Origin: JAEULH01 sp963746275
GTDB lineage: Bacteria > Pseudomonadota > Alphaproteobacteria > Rhodospirillales > Defluviicoccaceae
Direction of reading: 5' to 3'
DNA: 64,000 bases
Assembly (NCBI GenBank): GCA_963746275.1
Contig: CAVVAX010000046.1
Location: 1-64,000, forward strand
Both the position numbers and the translations under genes were made by a program. This document shows, one piece after another, positions 25,284 to 34,449 of the stretch; the stretch's first letter is position 1, and each line of letters begins with the position of its first letter. The notes below the pieces were generated by a model. The model saw nothing but the letters and a program-made list of their open reading frames with translations, ran no database searches and had not been told where the DNA came from.

Positions 25284-26735
25284 TCAGCCCTTGGCCCAGA
25301 GGGCAAGCATGGCGATGACGGCATCGATCAGCGCCTCCGGCTCGGCATGTGCGTTGCCGAGGACGTCCAGCAGCTCCTTGAACTTGACCGTGTCCTTCGG
25401 AAAGTAGGCGGCCGGGTTCGCCATCACCTGATCCCATAGCTGTTTCGCTATGAAGCCGGTGGCGCCGATCGGGATCAGCGCCAGTCCCTTCTCCTTCGCG
25501 ATCTCGAACTCCTGCGCCACGCCGTCGGACAGCACGACCTGGCCGTCGCGAAGCTTGTTGCCGAACAGGAAGATCGCGGCTCCGGCATAGTCGGCGAGGT
25601 CGTTGCGGTAGCGTTTGAGGAGTTCCGGCCACGACACGTCCGCCACCGCCTCCTGGGGGAAGGGGCGGAGAATGAGTTGGTCGTCGACCCTCGATCGCTT
25701 GGTCGCGTAGATGCGCTCCAGCGCGCCGGTGATCACCGCGCTGCCGACGCCGTAGCCGAAGCCGGAGACGAGCCGGTAGTTCTTGTCGATGAGCGTCTTG
25801 CCCAGCCCACGGATGAGCATCGCGGCCCGGCCGCCCCGCCAGGCGTCGCCCCACTCGTGCGCGGCCCCAGAGATGAGCACGGACTTGGTCTTGTAGGCCC
25901 GCTCGATCCGCCCCAGGACTTCGGTGATCTGGGCGTAGTCGTTCAGAAGCAAAGTCTGGATGTTGAACCGCTTCAGGTCGTCGATGAACAGCGCCTGCTG
26001 CCGGCTCTTGTAGGCGAGCGTGTCCTGATCGGGGAAGTCCTTCTCGTCCAGCCGCTTCATGAAGCAGTAATGCGTGCGCATGTTCTCGGCGTAGCTGGCG
26101 CGGATGCGGCTCAGCACATAGTCAATGTTGGGGTCGGAAAAGCTGAAGCCGAGGAACAGGAAGGTCTTCGAGATCAGGTCGCCGGTCAGCGCGGTGATGA
26201 AGGCCTGTCCGGCGAGGTGGTACCGCTCGTAGTCGTCCTTGATCAGGACGGTCTTGCCGGGATCGGAGATGTCGCCGTGCATCTTGTAGACGACCGCGTC
26301 CCGGCGCGGCAGGCTGAGCGCCAGGTGGCCGATGGCGTGCTTCACGTCCGGCCTCTTGCCGGCCTCCTCGAGCGCTCGTTCGATCAGGCGGTCGTAGTTC
26401 GTCGTCCAGTAGGTGAAGATCGGCAGCCGCGCGAGGATGCGATGGTTGGCCGTCACCTCGGCGTCCTTGGTGAACTCCTCCAGCATGACCCGGCTGATGT
26501 CAGCGCGGTTGCCGAATCGTTCGTTACAGTAGTACTGCGCGAGGGCGACGAGGTTCGTCTCCTTTTCAACGTCCAGGCCGAGTTCTTCCGCGATCGACTT
26601 CAGCAGCATCCGCCAGTCGACGAAGCCGGCGGGCCGGGACAAACCGGCGCCGACGAAGACGGCGGCGTTGCCTTCCTCGACCTCCTTGGAGAAGGTGCGG
26701 ACGAAACCGTCGATCTGACCGTTGCTCATCGCCAT
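25284..26735 (-). CDS. ThsA-like SIR2-SLOG (STALD) NADase, orphan
   Basis: The N-terminal half is a SIR2 domain: AAVFVGAGLSRPAG, the NAD-contacting TYWTTNYDRLIE with the key Asn, and VYKMHGDISDP with the key His. The C-terminal half is a SLOG domain (SVLISGAAHEWGDAW, LVSGFGYGVGSAV, YAGAAIFLFGNKL, LIPIGATGF), the module that binds cyclic ADP-ribose signals in Thoeris ThsA. The ~484-residue length and domain order fit ThsA. The normal partner, a TIR protein (ThsB), is not visible nearby. Neighbours are SRAP and redoxin genes on the same strand. ATG 26735 is preferred over 26759 and 26729. Confidence 0.82.
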   Translation of the reverse strand: MAMSNGQIDGFVRTFSKEVEEGNAAVFVGAGLSRPAGFVDWRMLLKSIAEELGLDVEKETNLVALAQYYCNERFGNRADISRVMLEEFTKDAEVTANHRILARLPIFTYWTTNYDRLIERALEEAGKRPDVKHAIGHLALSLPRRDAVVYKMHGDISDPGKTVLIKDDYERYHLAGQAFITALTGDLISKTFLFLGFSFSDPNIDYVLSRIRASYAENMRTHYCFMKRLDEKDFPDQDTLAYKSRQQALFIDDLKRFNIQTLLLNDYAQITEVLGRIERAYKTKSVLISGAAHEWGDAWRGGRAAMLIRGLGKTLIDKNYRLVSGFGYGVGSAVITGALERIYATKRSRVDDQLILRPFPQEAVADVSWPELLKRYRNDLADYAGAAIFLFGNKLRDGQVVLSDGVAQEFEIAKEKGLALIPIGATGFIAKQLWDQVMANPAAYFPKDTVKFKELLDVLGNAHAEPEALIDAVIAMLALWAKG

Positions 26736-26848
26736 CGTGCCCCTGCGGCTGCCTCGCACCGAGACAAGAGCGCCATTATGGCGCAGATGAGGCGCAAGGC
26801 GTCACGAGGCGTGCGGCACCGGCGCCTGGATTCAGCCATGCGCCCGCG

Positions 26849-27427
26849 CTAGCGCACCCGTTCCACCTGCAGCGAGCCGGCCGGGAGCGGGCGCAAGAGC
26901 TCCGTTTCCGGGCGGGTCAGGTCCAGCCAGGCGATCCAGTCGCGCCGCTCCAGCACGACCATCTGCCGATCGTGGATGGGCGCCACGTCAGGGCCGGGCG
27001 CCGTCGTCAGCAGGGTGAACGCCTCGGGTGCGTCGCCGCGTGCCGGGCGCCACAGGCCGGCGAAGCAGAACCAATCCTCGGCCGTCTTGGTGAACTTCCA
27101 CTTGGCCTTCGGCGAGCGTGTGCCGGTGAATTCGTAGAAGTGCGAGGCCGGCACCAGGCAGCGGCCATTTGTAAACCGGCGGCCCTCGGAGCGGAAGTTG
27201 ATCACCGGCGCAGCCTTCGGCCGGGGCGGCACGAAGCCCCAGCGGACCTCCGCCAGCTCGACCCCGCCGGCGTGGCGGCGGAGGATGGGCGCCGTCTCGG
27301 TGGGCCAAATGTCGTCGCGCGGCTCCAGGTTCGGCGCGCCGCTCGGCGAAACCACCGGCAGGTCCATCAGCCGCAGCACCTCGACGTAGGCGCTGTACGG
27401 GATGCGGTTGCCGTAGTCGTTGCACAT
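26849..27427 (-). CDS. SOS response-associated peptidase (SRAP, YedK/HMCES family)
   Basis: The protein begins MCNDYGN, so the invariant catalytic Cys2 is present. VRWGFVPPRP, VINFRSEG, ASHFYEF (catalytic Glu) and PIHDRQMVVL (His) complete the SRAP active site. These proteins form covalent links to abasic sites in single-stranded DNA to protect them. The 192-residue length is close to normal. It lies 39 bp after the redoxin gene on the same strand. Confidence 0.93.
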   Translation of the reverse strand: MCNDYGNRIPYSAYVEVLRLMDLPVVSPSGAPNLEPRDDIWPTETAPILRRHAGGVELAEVRWGFVPPRPKAAPVINFRSEGRRFTNGRCLVPASHFYEFTGTRSPKAKWKFTKTAEDWFCFAGLWRPARGDAPEAFTLLTTAPGPDVAPIHDRQMVVLERRDWIAWLDLTRPETELLRPLPAGSLQVERVR

Positions 27428-27466
27428 GCGGGCCGTCGCCCGAGCGAGTGCCGCCTCTTCGGCCGG

Positions 27467-28030
27467 CTAGTCCATCTCGCCCCGCCACTTGATCGAGCAG
27501 CCCATGCTCGCGTGCTGCTGCTCGGGCCCCTTGCCGGTCTCGGCGATCCGGCACATGGCTTCGTAGAGCTCGCGCGGAGCGCCGCGCGGCGCCGGCGCCC
27601 TGCCTGAGGCGTCGAGCCGGCCGCGGTACTGCAGCTTGAGGTCGGCGTCGAAGCCGAAGAACTCCGGCGTGCACACGGCTCCATAGGCTTTAGCCACCTT
27701 CTGCTCCTCGTCGACGACGTAGGGGAAGGGGAAGCGGTGCTCCTCGGCGAAACGCTTCATCTTCTCCGGCGCGTCCTCGGGGTAGCGCTGGTAGTCGTTG
27801 GGCATGACCGCGATGACGCCGATCCCCTTCTTCTGCAGGTCGAAGGCGTCGCGGCCGATCCTGTCGGCGATGGCGCGGACGTAGGGGCAGTGGTTGCAGA
27901 TAAACATCACCAGCGTCCCGTACGGGCCCTTGACGTCGTCGAGGGCGAACGGGTTGCCGTAGGCGTCCTTTAGGGTGAAGCGGGGCGCCTCCCACCCGAA
28001 GTCGCAGAGAGGCGTTTGCTGCGCGGCCAT
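27467..28030 (-). CDS. thioredoxin-family redoxin (AhpC/TSA-like)
   Basis: The 187-residue protein has a peroxiredoxin/redoxin fold: FTLKDAYGNPFALDDVKG, then LVMFICNHCPYVRAIADRI with a CxxC (CNHC) site, GVIAVMPNDYQRYPED, and FFGFDADLKLQYRGRLD. This is a widespread family of predicted thiol-redox proteins with no defined substrate. It is probably co-transcribed with SRAP downstream. The gap 28031-28337 to the divergent gene shows nothing recognisable. Confidence 0.88.
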   Translation of the reverse strand: MAAQQTPLCDFGWEAPRFTLKDAYGNPFALDDVKGPYGTLVMFICNHCPYVRAIADRIGRDAFDLQKKGIGVIAVMPNDYQRYPEDAPEKMKRFAEEHRFPFPYVVDEEQKVAKAYGAVCTPEFFGFDADLKLQYRGRLDASGRAPAPRGAPRELYEAMCRIAETGKGPEQQHASMGCSIKWRGEMD

Positions 28031-28337
28031 GGCCCGAGATCCTGTCTGCGCCGGCGCAGGACCTCCTGCCTGCCGGCGGGTTGCGAGAGCTCGATCTTAC
28101 CCACCGCCCCCAACGGACGGAACAGCCGATCCGCCACGGGATCACCCCGGGGCGGGGCCGGGTTGAAGCCCTGCCGCCGTCGCCGCCTCGTCGTCGCAAC
28201 GGGCAATGCGTCGTTGACTTGCTGCGACGGCTTCTGGGATATCAGGGGACAGTCGTCCGCCTGCGGAACACGCAGAGGCTGCCGAGCCGCCAATGTCGGA
28301 AGCGGCTGCCAAGCAATGACCGGAGCGGGAGGGGAAG

Positions 28338-29264
28338 ATGGGTGTAGACTTGACGGCGCTGAGGGCCCTGTTTATGGCAAAGCGGCTGCAGTTGGTCGAC
28401 TTCTCTAGAACGGTGACTTTGGGGAGACATGAGCTGTTCTTTTCGCAGGAAGAATACGAGTACGTTCGTGCGCGCTCCGGTCTTGAAATCGAATACAGAG
28501 ATGCGTTCTCACCGTTCTCGTTCCAGGAAGAGCTGCTGAGCGCCTTGGGCGCTTCGGAGCCGGGTTCGATAGACGCCAGTGGGTACGAGGGTGCAAGTAT
28601 AGTCCATAACTTCAACGAGAGAATCCCGGAAGATCTGAGAGGAAGGTTCTCGTTATTTATAGATTTCGGTTCCATGGAGCATATTTTCGACGTCAGGCAG
28701 GTAATAAACAATATACAGCTTCTGCTGGATAGCGGCGGAAGCGCGATGATACTGACGGATGCCAATGGAAACTCAGGGCACGGCCTGTACCAGTTTTCCC
28801 CGGAGTTCTTTTATAGCGCCTTTTCCGAGCGGAACGGCTTCTCGGAGACCGCCGTCCTGCTCATCGATTGCAGCAGACTCAAGAGATGGCTGTTGGTGAA
28901 GCCGCCGACGGTGGCGAGAGAGAGGATCGAGCTTCCCGCCAGCGGTCAGTACCTCATCCTGTGTTTCACCAGGAAGTCCGCGCATGTGGATGGGGCGACC
29001 GCGGAGCAATCCGATTATTCCTCGGATGCGTGGCAGCAAAGCAACCACCAGCACGGCAAGCAGGCGGAACGGCCATCGCCCCAACTGGCACTCCTCTCGA
29101 CCCTCAGGTCGGTGGATGTTCTGGCCTACGTCCGCATGCGCTCCCTCATGTACTCCATCAAGAGAACACGAAGGTTCAAGAAGGCGTGCCATCCGGTCGT
29201 ACCGGAAGAAACGCCAAAGGGGCCTTACGAGACGCTGACGTCGGTTTGGCCGAACGGGGAGTGA
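28338..29264 (+). CDS. methyltransferase-like protein, unknown function
   Basis: The 308-residue protein has a possible class I methyltransferase strand (LFIDFGSMEHIFDVRQVINN, LLLDSGGSAMILTDANG), typical of sugar or polysaccharide-modifying methyltransferases, but no clear SAM-binding GxGxG motif. The 5' two-thirds use more AT-rich codons than the surroundings. The C-terminal part (SVDVLAYVRMRSLMYSIKRT) looks helical and basic. I cannot assign a function; recent acquisition is likely. Confidence 0.6.
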   Translation: MGVDLTALRALFMAKRLQLVDFSRTVTLGRHELFFSQEEYEYVRARSGLEIEYRDAFSPFSFQEELLSALGASEPGSIDASGYEGASIVHNFNERIPEDLRGRFSLFIDFGSMEHIFDVRQVINNIQLLLDSGGSAMILTDANGNSGHGLYQFSPEFFYSAFSERNGFSETAVLLIDCSRLKRWLLVKPPTVARERIELPASGQYLILCFTRKSAHVDGATAEQSDYSSDAWQQSNHQHGKQAERPSPQLALLSTLRSVDVLAYVRMRSLMYSIKRTRRFKKACHPVVPEETPKGPYETLTSVWPNGE

Positions 29265-29319
29265 TCTTCTCTTGGAGATCTGCTCGGCCGCAAAGGCTCG
29301 CATTCTACATTCTACGTTA

Positions 29320-29618
29320 ATGCGAATGATGCGCAGCCGGCTACGCTCCCGAGATTCTCGGCAGCTTGGGAGGAGCGCCATAAACAACACCTCGACGTTG
29401 GGCGTCATCGTGCTCGCGATGGTGCTGAGCGGCTGCGGCAGCAGCACGAGCGATCGCGCCCTAGCGGAGGCGGCATCGGCGCGGCGGCCGGCGCGCCGGC
29501 TCGACGATCACCGGCGGAGCACGTCGGCGGCGCCGTCATTGGCGGGGCGGCAGGCGCTGCCGCGGGTGCTGCGACGGACGAGGACGACGTCGATCTCGGC
29601 GAGCCGCTGTGGGATTAG
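29320..29618 (+). CDS. small glycine-zipper lipoprotein, one frameshift
   Basis: The first part reads a lipoprotein signal (STLGVIVLAMVLSGCGSSTS) from one of three clustered ATGs. After one base is lost near 29463 the frame becomes SGGGIGAAAGAPARR, then VGGAVIGGAAGAAAGAATDE and ends DDVDLGEPLWD. Glycine-zipper lipoproteins with this short acidic tail are common in alphaproteobacteria. The indel may be a sequencing error. The 251 bp that follow show no gene. Confidence 0.65.
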
Positions 29619-29869
29619 CGGCTCGGAGCAGCTGCCGGACGGAAAGCGCCCTCGGGCTCTCGGGAGGACCCCAGAGCCGGTGCTGAGATTGCGAGCAGGC
29701 GAAGCCGACAAAGCAGTAGGGCGGGTTCAAGGCGAAGCCGGACCCGTCAGCTGGCCGGCGGGCTACGCCGACGGCAACCCCGCCCTCGCAATCACGACAT
29801 CGTGTACTACGCGGCTGTCCGAAGGTCCTCTCCCGCGCGGCAATGACGACAGGAGCGCAGGCAGCACCG

Positions 29870-32144
29870 TCAGCGCGAGAGCGTCATCTGCCGGGTGAAG
29901 CGCCGGCGGACCGTCTCCAGCCGTAGCGGCAGCTCGATGTAGGCGCCCTCCCGCCACAGCGGCGCCTGGTCGAGGAACGTGGTGCTGTTGAGCCAGCCGT
30001 CCTGGCCGCCGAGCAGGACGAACAGGTTCTTATCTGGGTCGGTCATATCGGAGATGTGGCGGGCGTTAGAGCCGTAGCGCACCCGGTGGCGCTCGCTGGT
30101 CAGGCCGTGCGCGGTCTTCATCAGCGTCTCCGAGCTCCCCGCCGCGGGCAGATCGGCGAAGGCGAAGCGGCCGCCGATCAGCGGCAGGAACGCCAATGGG
30201 TGGCGCAGCATCAGCCGGTGCATCTCGCCCCAGGCTCCCACGTCGTCGATCTTTTCCGCCGCTGCCGTAAGGCTCTGGCGCAGGACCGGCCGCAGGCTTT
30301 CCGGATCGGCTTGGGCCAAATCCTCCGCGAGCAGCGTCTTGATCTCGCCCACGTCGGCGAATGCCTGCCAGTCCTCGGCGCCGAGCTTCTGCTGATAGAC
30401 CGCCGTCGTTAGTTCGGCGCGGAAGATCTCGAAGGCAACCGCGCCGCGCGAGGCCTGGTCGTAGCGCCCGTCCCAGCCGGCCATCACCCCCAGCACCCTC
30501 CGCTCTTGCGCCGATAGCCCCGCGCTCGAAGCACCAATATCCGCCGCATCCAGCGCCCGCACGAACGCATCGCGCAGCGCCAACGATGAGCTCATGGTTA
30601 CGTCCCGTTGCAGGGCGCGGACGCCGTCCAGGCTCATCCCGCCGCTCGCCTCGACGAGTTCGGCCATCCGCGTCACCCGGTCGCTCGGCGAGAAGAAGTA
30701 GCCGATGCGGATGTCGGTGGTGTCCGTCGGCCGGTTGTTGGCCGAGGCGAGGAAGCCCTTGTCGGGGTTGTAGCTGAACGGCAACTCCAGGCTGCCTAGG
30801 ATCCGCGACCAGGCGGCATCGCTCGCCTGCGGCAGCGTGGTCATGTCAGCCGGCGCAGCGTCGTCGCGAGCCGGGAGCTGGACCGCCATCAACTGGCCGA
30901 TGTTCCCCTTGGCGTCGGCGTAGATCATGTTCTGCGCCGGCAGCGAGAAGTCGGCGAAGGCGCGGCGGAACTCGTCGAAGGACCTTGCCCGGCTGACCGC
31001 GAGCATCGCGGAGATCTCGTCGCTCGGCCGGTGCCCGGTCCAGCGCAGCGCCAGCGGCGGCAGGCCGAGGTCGGCGAGCTGCGGCGCGTCCGAGATGACC
31101 GGGCCCCACGGGGTCTCGCGGACGACGATCTCGCGGTCCAGCCAGCCGCGCACACGGATGGTCTCGCGCCGCTCGCTCATGGCGCCCCCGGGAACGGCGG
31201 AGAGGTCGACGAGATCGCTGGCCGCCGAACGCATGTTGGTCCCGCCCCAGGCAATGTCGGCGTTGCGGCCGATGGCGAACACCGGCAGGCCCGGCACCAT
31301 CATCCCGACGACGTGGTAAGACGGCGATTTCAGGCCAGCGAGGATCCAGGTGTTCGGCAGGTTGAGGCCGAGGTGCGGATCGCTGGCGATGATCGCCCCG
31401 CCGGTCGTCGTCCGTTCCGGAGCGATGGCGATGCTGTTGCTGCCCGACCGGGCGATGCCCTCGAGGATGCCGGCGAGCGTCCCCTCCCCGGTCCTCGGCG
31501 GCGAAGCTCGGCGCCGAGCGGGTGCCGGTATCGACCAGCCGCGCCCACAGCGTCGGCCAGTCGTCGCGCTGGCGCAACTGCAGCAGGTTAAACCAGACAA
31601 GCCACGTGACGTCGGTCCCCGATAGTCGGCCGAAGGCGAGCAGGTCGCGCACGGTCCACGGCTCGCGCTCGAGGCCCAGCGCCTGGTACTCGTAGGGCAG
31701 CACCTCCAGCCGGTCCTGATAGAGGTTGACGCCTTGGACGAAGCGCTCCAGCCAGCGGCGGGCGTCCGGCGACATTCGCGCCTCCGTCTCCGCCGCCGCC
31801 TTGCCGAAATTCAGGATGCGTAGGCCGTGGTCGATGTCAGCGGCGAGCGGCCCACCCATCTCGGCGATGCGACCCTGGGCGACCCGCCGGTAGATGGCCA
31901 TCTGCCCCAGGCGCAAATGGGCGTGGACCAAGCCAAGGGCGAAGGCGGCGTCGTCATCGTGCTCTGCCTCGATGAACGGGATCTGGTGCTCGTCCCACGA
32001 CACCTGCACCGACCCCGAGAGCGGCAGGCCGGCGGTTGGGAAGGCCGCCAGCCGATCATCGACGGTCGTCTCCTTCGGCAGCGGCTTCAGCAGCGAGCAG
32101 CCGGCAAGCATCCAGGCCATGGCGATGGAGACGAGCAAGCGCAT
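29870..32144 (-). CDS. penicillin acylase family (Ntn-hydrolase) lipoprotein, one frameshift
   Basis: ATG 32144 starts a lipoprotein signal (VSIAMAWMLAGCSLLKP). The alpha-chain region (WDEHQIPFIEAEHDDDAAFA) is followed, after one frame change near 31490, by the beta-chain nucleophile Ser in SGSNSIAIAPERTTTGG, then IIASDPHLGLNLPNTW and WGGTNMRS. The C terminus ends RRFTRQMTLSR. The family includes penicillin G and acyl-homoserine-lactone acylases; here the substrate is unknown. Its last 37 codons recur almost exactly at 59293-59403. Confidence 0.85.
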
Positions 32145-32354
32145 GCGGATCACCGGTTTGTCGTGGCGGCGAGGCGCGCGAGAGTACGCCATCCGCGATA
32201 TAGGGCAGCCTCGCCGGGGCGACAGGGCGGACGGCCGGGCAACGACGCTGCGGCTCGGCGGCGGCTCTCGCCTTGACCGCGGGCGCTGACTAAACTGCGC
32301 CGCCACGGCAAAGGCCCGGGCCGCGAGCGAGAGGACGAGCGGAGAGGAGGACCG

Positions 32355-32996
32355 ATGACTGCGACACTGACCGTCACCATCCCCGGCTGGCCCACGGGCG
32401 AGCCGATTCCGGAGAAGTTTGCCTTCTGCATCCCCTCGGCCGAAGGCCACGTGACCATGGGCGAGAACGTGAGCCCGGAGATCTCCTGGACCGGTGCACC
32501 GGAGGGGACGAAGTCCTTCGCCATCCTCTGCCATGACCCGGACGTGCCGTCGAAGCCGGACAACGTGAACAAGGAAGGCATGAGCGTTCCGGCGGACCTG
32601 CCGCGCGTCGACTTCTACCACTGGGTGCTGGTCGACATCCCGGCCAGCATGCCGCGCCTCGCCGAGGGCGGCGACGGCAGCGGCATCGCCGCCGGCGGCA
32701 AGACGGCGGGGAAGACGGCCCATGGCGTGCGCGGCATCAACAGCTACACCGACTGGTTCGCCGGCGACGAGACCATGAAGGGCGATTACGGCGGCTACGA
32801 CGGCCCCTGCCCGCCCTGGAACGACGAGATCGTCCACCACTACCACTTCACCGTCTACGCCCTGGACGTCGAGACCCTCGGGCTGAACGGCACCTTCGGC
32901 GGCGCCGACGCGCTGAAGGCGCTGGAGCCGCATGTGCTCGCGAAGGGGAGCTGGGTCGGCACCTACACCCTCAATCCGTCCCTGCGCGGAAACTAG
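32355..32996 (+). CDS. YbhB/YbcL family Raf kinase inhibitor-like protein (PEBP)
   Basis: ATG 32355 is preceded by GAGAGGAGGACCG. The 213-residue protein has VSPEISWTGAPEGTKSFAIL, CHDPDVPSKP, FYHWVLVDIPAS and YDGPCPPWNDEIVHHYHFTV, the phosphatidylethanolamine-binding-protein ligand site motifs (DPDxP, GPxPP). It is a cytoplasmic protein of no established function in bacteria. Complete and intact. Confidence 0.92.
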   Translation: MTATLTVTIPGWPTGEPIPEKFAFCIPSAEGHVTMGENVSPEISWTGAPEGTKSFAILCHDPDVPSKPDNVNKEGMSVPADLPRVDFYHWVLVDIPASMPRLAEGGDGSGIAAGGKTAGKTAHGVRGINSYTDWFAGDETMKGDYGGYDGPCPPWNDEIVHHYHFTVYALDVETLGLNGTFGGADALKALEPHVLAKGSWVGTYTLNPSLRGN

Positions 32997-33185
32997 GCGT
33001 GGGCGGGACCGGCTTGCGGCTCGGCTTGCGGACGGAGGCCTCGCGGGCGTCGCCGGTTGGTGCTACGCTTCTAGGTTGACGCTCGGGTGGTTCCGTTCGC
33101 CCGCCGCACGCCGCGGCGGACCGAGGTGATGCTCCGATGCGCTCGGGACCAGAACCGGGCGGGGATAAGCATCGGGAGGACGCTC

Positions 33186-33401
33186 ATGAGCACGTACCGC
33201 GTGATTCGCATCATCGGCAGCAGCCCCAACTCGTGGGAGGAAGCCGCCAAGAGCGCCGTCGAGGAGGCGGCGCAGCATCTCGAGGACCTGCGCGTCGCCG
33301 AGGTGGAACTCCTCGACATGCGCATGCAGGACAACAAGGTCATCGAGTATCGGGCCCGGGTGCATGCGTCGTTCCGCTACCATCCGGAAGGCGCGATGTA
33401 G
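33186..33401 (+). CDS. dodecin family flavin-binding protein
   Basis: The 71-residue protein starts MSTYRVIRIIGSSPNSWEEA and continues AKSAVEEAAQHLEDLRVAEV with a beta strand ending IEYRARVHASFRY. This is the dodecin fold, a dodecamer that stores flavins. GGGAGGA lies just upstream of ATG 33186. The gene is followed by a strong terminator hairpin. Confidence 0.93.
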   Translation: MSTYRVIRIIGSSPNSWEEAAKSAVEEAAQHLEDLRVAEVELLDMRMQDNKVIEYRARVHASFRYHPEGAM

Positions 33402-33455
33402 CCTCGGTGGGCAGCCGCGGCTGAACGGTAGCCCCGGCACCAGCAACCCCATTTC

Positions 33456-33488
33456 GGGCGGCGGATCCAGCGAAACCGCCGCCCTTTC
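33456..33488 (+). terminator. Rho-independent terminator after dodecin
   Basis: A perfect 9-bp stem GGGCGGCGG / CCGCCGCCC with an 11-base loop is followed by TTTCTG. It sits 55 bp after the dodecin stop. Confidence 0.8.
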
Positions 33489-33559
33489 TGCGCCCGAGGC
33501 GCGCCCGGGCGGCCTCAGCGGAACGGGAGCCGGTTGAAAACGCAGAAGATTTCCTGATC

Positions 33560-33697
33560 GCGGGTCTTGCGCCGAGCGCCGGAGCGCACATAAATCTGCG
33601 CTCGCGGAGGTCGCCGAACGGGATCTTCGCGCCGCCCCGCGGGCCATCCGGCGGCGGGGCGGATCCACACATTGCTTGACTTGGAGGATGTGTCGCG
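33560..33697 (+). promoter_or_regulatory. candidate ROSE-type RNA thermometer in the Hsp20 5' UTR
   Basis: The leader can fold into at least two hairpins: GAGCGCA...TGCGCTC around 33590, and CCGCCCCG...CGGGGCGG around 33635-33665. It ends in TTGCT TGAC TTGGAGGA at 33672-33688. The TTGCT/TTGGAGG pair is the conserved ROSE arrangement in which the Shine-Dalgarno sequence is masked and melts on heat shock. SD to ATG spacing is 10 bases. Placement before a small heat-shock gene supports it. Folding was judged by eye only. Confidence 0.55.
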
Positions 33698-34198
33698 ATG
33701 ACGACCTTTGACTTCTCTCCCCTGTTCCGCTCGACCGTCGGCTTCGACCGGCTGATGCGGCTGATGGAGAGCTCTACCCAACTGGCCGACTCGGCCAACG
33801 GCTACCCGCCCTACAACATCGAGAAGACCGGCGAGGACCAGTACCGGATCACCATCGCCGTCGCCGGCTTCTCTGAAGGCGAGCTGAACGTCGAGAGCCA
33901 CGAGAACACCCTGCTCATCGAGGGGCGGAAGAAGGAAGCCGACGCCGAGGCGCGCTACCTCTACCGCGGCATCGCCGGGCGTTCGTTCAAGCGGCAGTTC
34001 CAGGTCGCCGACCACGTGAAGGTCGTCGGCGCCTCGCTGAACAATGGCCTGCTCGTGATCGACCTGGTTCGCGAGATCCCGGAGGCGATGAAGCCCCGCC
34101 GCATTCCGATCGCCGCCGGCGCCGGACATACCGGCCCGACCCTGGAGGGCGAGGCCGAGCAGCCGCAGCAGATTGAGGTCGCCTCGGAAGCCGCCTAA
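33698..34198 (+). CDS. small heat-shock protein (Hsp20/IbpA family)
   Basis: The 166-residue protein begins MTTFDFSPLFRSTVGFDRL and has an alpha-crystallin domain: PPYNIEKTGEDQYRITIAVA, LLIEGRKKE, YLYRGIAGRSFKRQFQVAD and LNNGLLVIDLVREIPE. This is the class A alphaproteobacterial sHsp type. A C-terminal PRRIPI supplies the I-x-I oligomerisation motif. The leader looks like a ROSE thermometer and a strong terminator follows. Confidence 0.95.
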   Translation: MTTFDFSPLFRSTVGFDRLMRLMESSTQLADSANGYPPYNIEKTGEDQYRITIAVAGFSEGELNVESHENTLLIEGRKKEADAEARYLYRGIAGRSFKRQFQVADHVKVVGASLNNGLLVIDLVREIPEAMKPRRIPIAAGAGHTGPTLEGEAEQPQQIEVASEAA

Positions 34199-34228
34199 GG
34201 GCAACGGCTTCAGCAGGGGTTCAGCGTC

Positions 34229-34260
34229 GGGCGCCGCTTCGTGCGGCGCCCTTTCTGTTT
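34229..34260 (+). terminator. Rho-independent terminator after Hsp20
   Basis: The 9-bp stem GGGCGCCGC / GCGGCGCCC with a TTCGT loop is followed by TTTCTGTTT, 30 bp after the Hsp20 stop. Confidence 0.88.
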
Positions 34261-34449
34261 GCAGGCTGCGGCCGCTGTGGGCCGCCGCCCGTCTTATCAT
34301 TTCGCAAGTTACAACCGCAGAGTGTTGTGCATTGTCGCCGGCGCGAACCTGGCGGGCCTGCCGCATTTTTCGTCTTTGCCAATCCCGGTGGGGCCATTAG
34401 CGTATGCGAATAAGATCCTGCTCAGGATTTTCCGGCTGAGGACAAAAAG

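Noticed and set aside
24057..28030. A TIR (ThsB) partner for the ThsA-like gene
   Set aside because: Checked the genes on both sides: MeaB, SRAP and a redoxin. None has a TIR fold.
29619..29869. Gene in the gap before the acylase
   Set aside because: Open frames there have no start signals or motifs, and one is the antisense of the acylase tail.
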